Translations under genes and position numbers: made by a program
NCBI RefSeq assembly: GCF_964340395.1
Contig: NC_135554.1
Location: forward strand, 28,468,630-28,506,129
Direction: 5' to 3'
From: Glandiceps talaboti
Taxonomy: Eukaryota; Hemichordata; Enteropneusta; Spengelidae
Length of the DNA: 37,500 nt
Shown here: positions 35,057 through 37,500 of the stretch, piece by piece
Position numbering within the stretch: the stretch's first letter is position 1
How the letters are laid out: each line of letters opens with the position of its first letter
The notes under the pieces: generated by a model
Seen by the model: the letters and a program-made list of their open reading frames with translations, nothing else
Told to the model about the DNA's origin: nothing
Database searches by the model: none

Positions 35057-35435
35057 TATGACATTGCTACCGATTTTATAAGAATATCGCCAATCCCTAT
35101 AATAACGTCATTGTTCTGTATTAGGACCGTCATAGACAGGAATGAAACCATTTAGGAAAGGAATAGCAGTTTACAAGCGACTGTGGCAAACACAGTAGGA
35201 CTCGGGACATATATATGTAAATTATCTAATACAAGCTGCTCCTAGTATTAAAGTGATCTAGTGTTTGTTACCCGCTTTCAAATTTCAGATACGTCACAAC
35301 AACTCCATAATGGAGTACACTTGAGTTGATTGGGCGTTACAGGATATTGATTTGGACTATTGAGTCTCTCCTTCAATCTGAGGTATAACAGTCAGAATTG
35401 AATATGTACGCCATCTGCAAACAGTAAACTTATTA

Positions 35436-35845
35436 TTAGGGGAGCGATCACTTTCTAAGGTGGTGGCGCAAATCAGTGGGTCACCTCAATTTGGGACTCA
35501 AAGAATGGGGAGAGGGTCATCATTTTTACAACGTGAATAAGAGAGAGAGGTGTCACCTTATTTTCAACAACTAAACGAAATCATGAGCCACGCTGCTGTA
35601 CTTAAATTTCCACACATTTATTAAACAACGAATGTATGTGCATACACTAAACCATAAAAATAAATAGCTATACTTATACATTCAAATGTAACATAATCTC
35701 TTTGTCTCATTATCCCATGCATATGACATGGAGTCACAACACTGCACTATGGCCACCTTTAAGCAGCAGTTTTGTTAGAAATGACTTCTCAACATTGCAC
35801 GCCATGAGTTGCATTGTGGTATAAAACTTGCATGTGTAGCATGAT
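35436..35845 (+). mobile_element. Partial copy of element A left part
   Basis: Starts TTAGGGGAGCGATCACTTTC and follows 26964-27578 in order: CACCTCAATTTGGGA, GGGTCATCATTTTTA, AAATCATGAGCCA, ATTCAAATGTAACATAA, TATGGCCACCTTTAAGCA and AAAACTTGCATGTGTAGC. It is diverged, lacks most of the G run and stops abruptly, so it is a truncated relic. Confidence 0.8.
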
Positions 35846-36529
35846 AATGATATTTTTACCTTGAGTCTTTTCATGGGGGTCAAGTTATTTTTACCGCTAG
35901 CACAGACCTAAACGTATACCAGGTCACCAATTATGCAGCTGGGTTGACTAGGAAGGACTTACCTTTTTATTTTATCTTCTAACACGTCGAGAAGATTTGA
36001 TTTTCTCGCTTAGGAAGAGTGGTTGCTATACTGTAACAGTAGTTGTCAGCGATGGACTGAAACAAGGAACCCGTGTAGTTCCTTCCCTGTCTCTGGTAGT
36101 TCTAATAATACTTGTATTCAAACAAGCAGTACGGTGAATTCAATAGAGCAAGGACATCGACAAGGGAGGGTCAATACAAAACGCAGTAGGCTTTCGAAAA
36201 TCTGTTGTCATCGAGGTCCGAAATCTGTGTGATACATTCTGAGATTAGTATCTAGATGTTAAATATGTAATATTCTCTACGTACAAGTTGGGAAATTTGT
36301 CCGAGTCATTATATTTAGGTATTTTTTAGGCATGCCATAAAATTAGCCTAAACACGTCATAAATTGTGTCAAGTCACATTAAAGTGGCGTAATGAGTATT
36401 TTAAACTGGATTAAGCTATGCGGTATTCAGTGGACATAGACTTAAGTTAATGTTCAGAGAATTGCAAATGTTTAGTGAATGGAATACCAACTTTAATATG
36501 AAATCCCTTATGTTGTCTGCGCTAATTTG
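35846..36529. other. No supported gene
   Basis: A Cys/Ser-rich open frame at about 36005-36232 follows an acceptor-like cgcttag, but I recognise no domain and no donor. Otherwise featureless. Confidence 0.35.
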
Positions 36530-36613
36530 CTAGGTACATGTCGAGTTTAGAGTCACTCCCTTACACTGACCTAGGTACATGTAGAGTTTAGAGTCACTCC
36601 CTTACACTGACCT
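36530..36613 (+). repeat. 41-bp tandem duplication
   Basis: CTAGGTACATGTMGAGTTTA followed by GAGTCACTCCCTTACACTGAC occurs twice in a row with a single difference. Confidence 0.92.
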
Positions 36614-36761
36614 ATCTATCACTCCCGGATATACCGTAAAGCATCAATATGTTGTTGTGCACTTTAGGTAGAGTGGCATATTGTATTTCCGCAGTTTCCG
36701 GGTGTATAAACTGGCGGGTGTGATAAAAAGACCCATCATCGCTAGGTGTTACTCTTTGCTA

Positions 36762-36841
36762 GGTTGTTGGAAGAGTTAAACTTGACAGGCGATTCTGATA
36801 ATACTCAGAGTACACACCGTGATAAGATTGACAAGGACAAG
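36762..36841 (+). other. Weak candidate exon
   Basis: Between an acceptor-like ctctttgctag and a donor-like gtacgt, one frame encodes LLEELNLTGDSDNTQSTHRD then KIDKDK. A TATAAA-like string lies near 36704. There is no in-frame ATG and no recognised family. Reported only because splice-like borders and composition coincide. Confidence 0.2.
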
Positions 36842-37500
36842 GTACGTGTCAAATTGCCATTACTTGGTTATGTTTGTACCTCAGACCACCAAACTGAGGT
36901 TCTTGATACTGTACATTATATCAACTTGATGGCGTTATTTTTGTGTTGGATAAGATTTCGCATTACTTGTATTTTGAACAAAGTTTATCATTGTATAGTA
37001 ACCTAACTAGACGAATAGATCGGTCGGAAAGGGTCACGGTACTTGAGGTACCTTTGATATGGTACTGTTTGAGAGCAATGTTGTAGTGGATACAGACTCA
37101 AATCATAGTCTCCTGTGATTTCTGCACGAACTGTAGAATAGCATTCAATTCTGTGGCTCTTGACCTAGACCATTTCATGGGTTTGAAGTTTAAGTTGGTA
37201 TAATATTCACATTCAGATACATATTCAAATTTGATCCCCCCCTCCGAATAATATTCATTGATTCGAAGTGTTCGAGCGAAGTACGGACTATATTTTAACG
37301 AAATTCATCGTCTAGACATAGTACAAGATCTGAACGAACTCTATAGTAATTTTCCCTAAACAGTGTGTAATTTGCATTTGTCTATTTCTTTACTAACAGT
37401 TGAAGATTTATTGAATCGCATATCCAACTTTGCCCGAATAATAGAATTTAATTTCAAGTAATATCCATTAAAATATTGAATGCTAATTTTCAGTCATTTT
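36842..37500. other. Nothing recognised
   Basis: AT-rich sequence to the window end, with a short C run near 37236. No gene or repeat is supported. Confidence 0.4.

Noticed and set aside
36005-36232. Cys-rich open frame after an acceptor-like site
   Set aside because: No recognised domain, no donor, and an alternative frame is equally open; evidence is too weak to call.

Overview
This is animal nuclear DNA: AT-rich, with widely spaced short exons bounded by GT/AG splice sites, many diverged transposable elements and many microsatellites. Nothing is prokaryotic. Ig and Tie/MEGF-type EGF exons, a Penelope-like element fragment and an L2/CR1-like retrotransposon fragment suggest a marine invertebrate (deuterostome or lophotrochozoan). 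I cannot name the species.

Layout. (1) Positions 1-9993 are one uninterrupted satellite array of about 140 units of 72 bp, with 63-bp deletion variants. The units form a higher-order repeat (HOR) of 3627 bp, which is 51 monomers, five of them short. The array runs off the left edge. (2) Positions 10118-21418, minus strand, hold the 5' part of one gene. Ten exons with matching splice phases encode a signal peptide, a divergent Tie-like first Ig domain, one Tie/MEGF-type EGF module, four more Ig domains and a transmembrane segment. The cytoplasmic exons lie left of the window, so the satellite array sits inside the intron after the transmembrane exon. (3) The introns carry repeats: a 22-bp minisatellite, a large palindromic non-autonomous element at 14.9-17.4 kb, a small inverted-repeat element at 19.1-19.5 kb, a (CT)n tract and a 57/59-bp minisatellite with coding flavour. 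(4) Positions 21.4-37.5 kb are mostly mobile-element debris: three elements about 1.9-2.7 kb long with related AGGGA-type inverted ends and G/C runs, a 5'-truncated non-LTR retrotransposon, a frameshifted Penelope-like RT fragment, a near-perfect 110-bp-arm hairpin, two inverted copies of a tRNA-derived SINE, and a pair of direct repeats of about 0.4 kb. I see no confident host gene there, only a few weak candidate coding fragments.

The only host gene I can support is the Ig/EGF receptor-like gene. I found no evidence for a new multi-gene system. The most unusual structures are the intronic HOR satellite with one conserved open frame, the receptor architecture, the long hairpin and the family of G-rich-ended inverted-repeat elements. 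All coordinates and repeat counts were worked out by eye.
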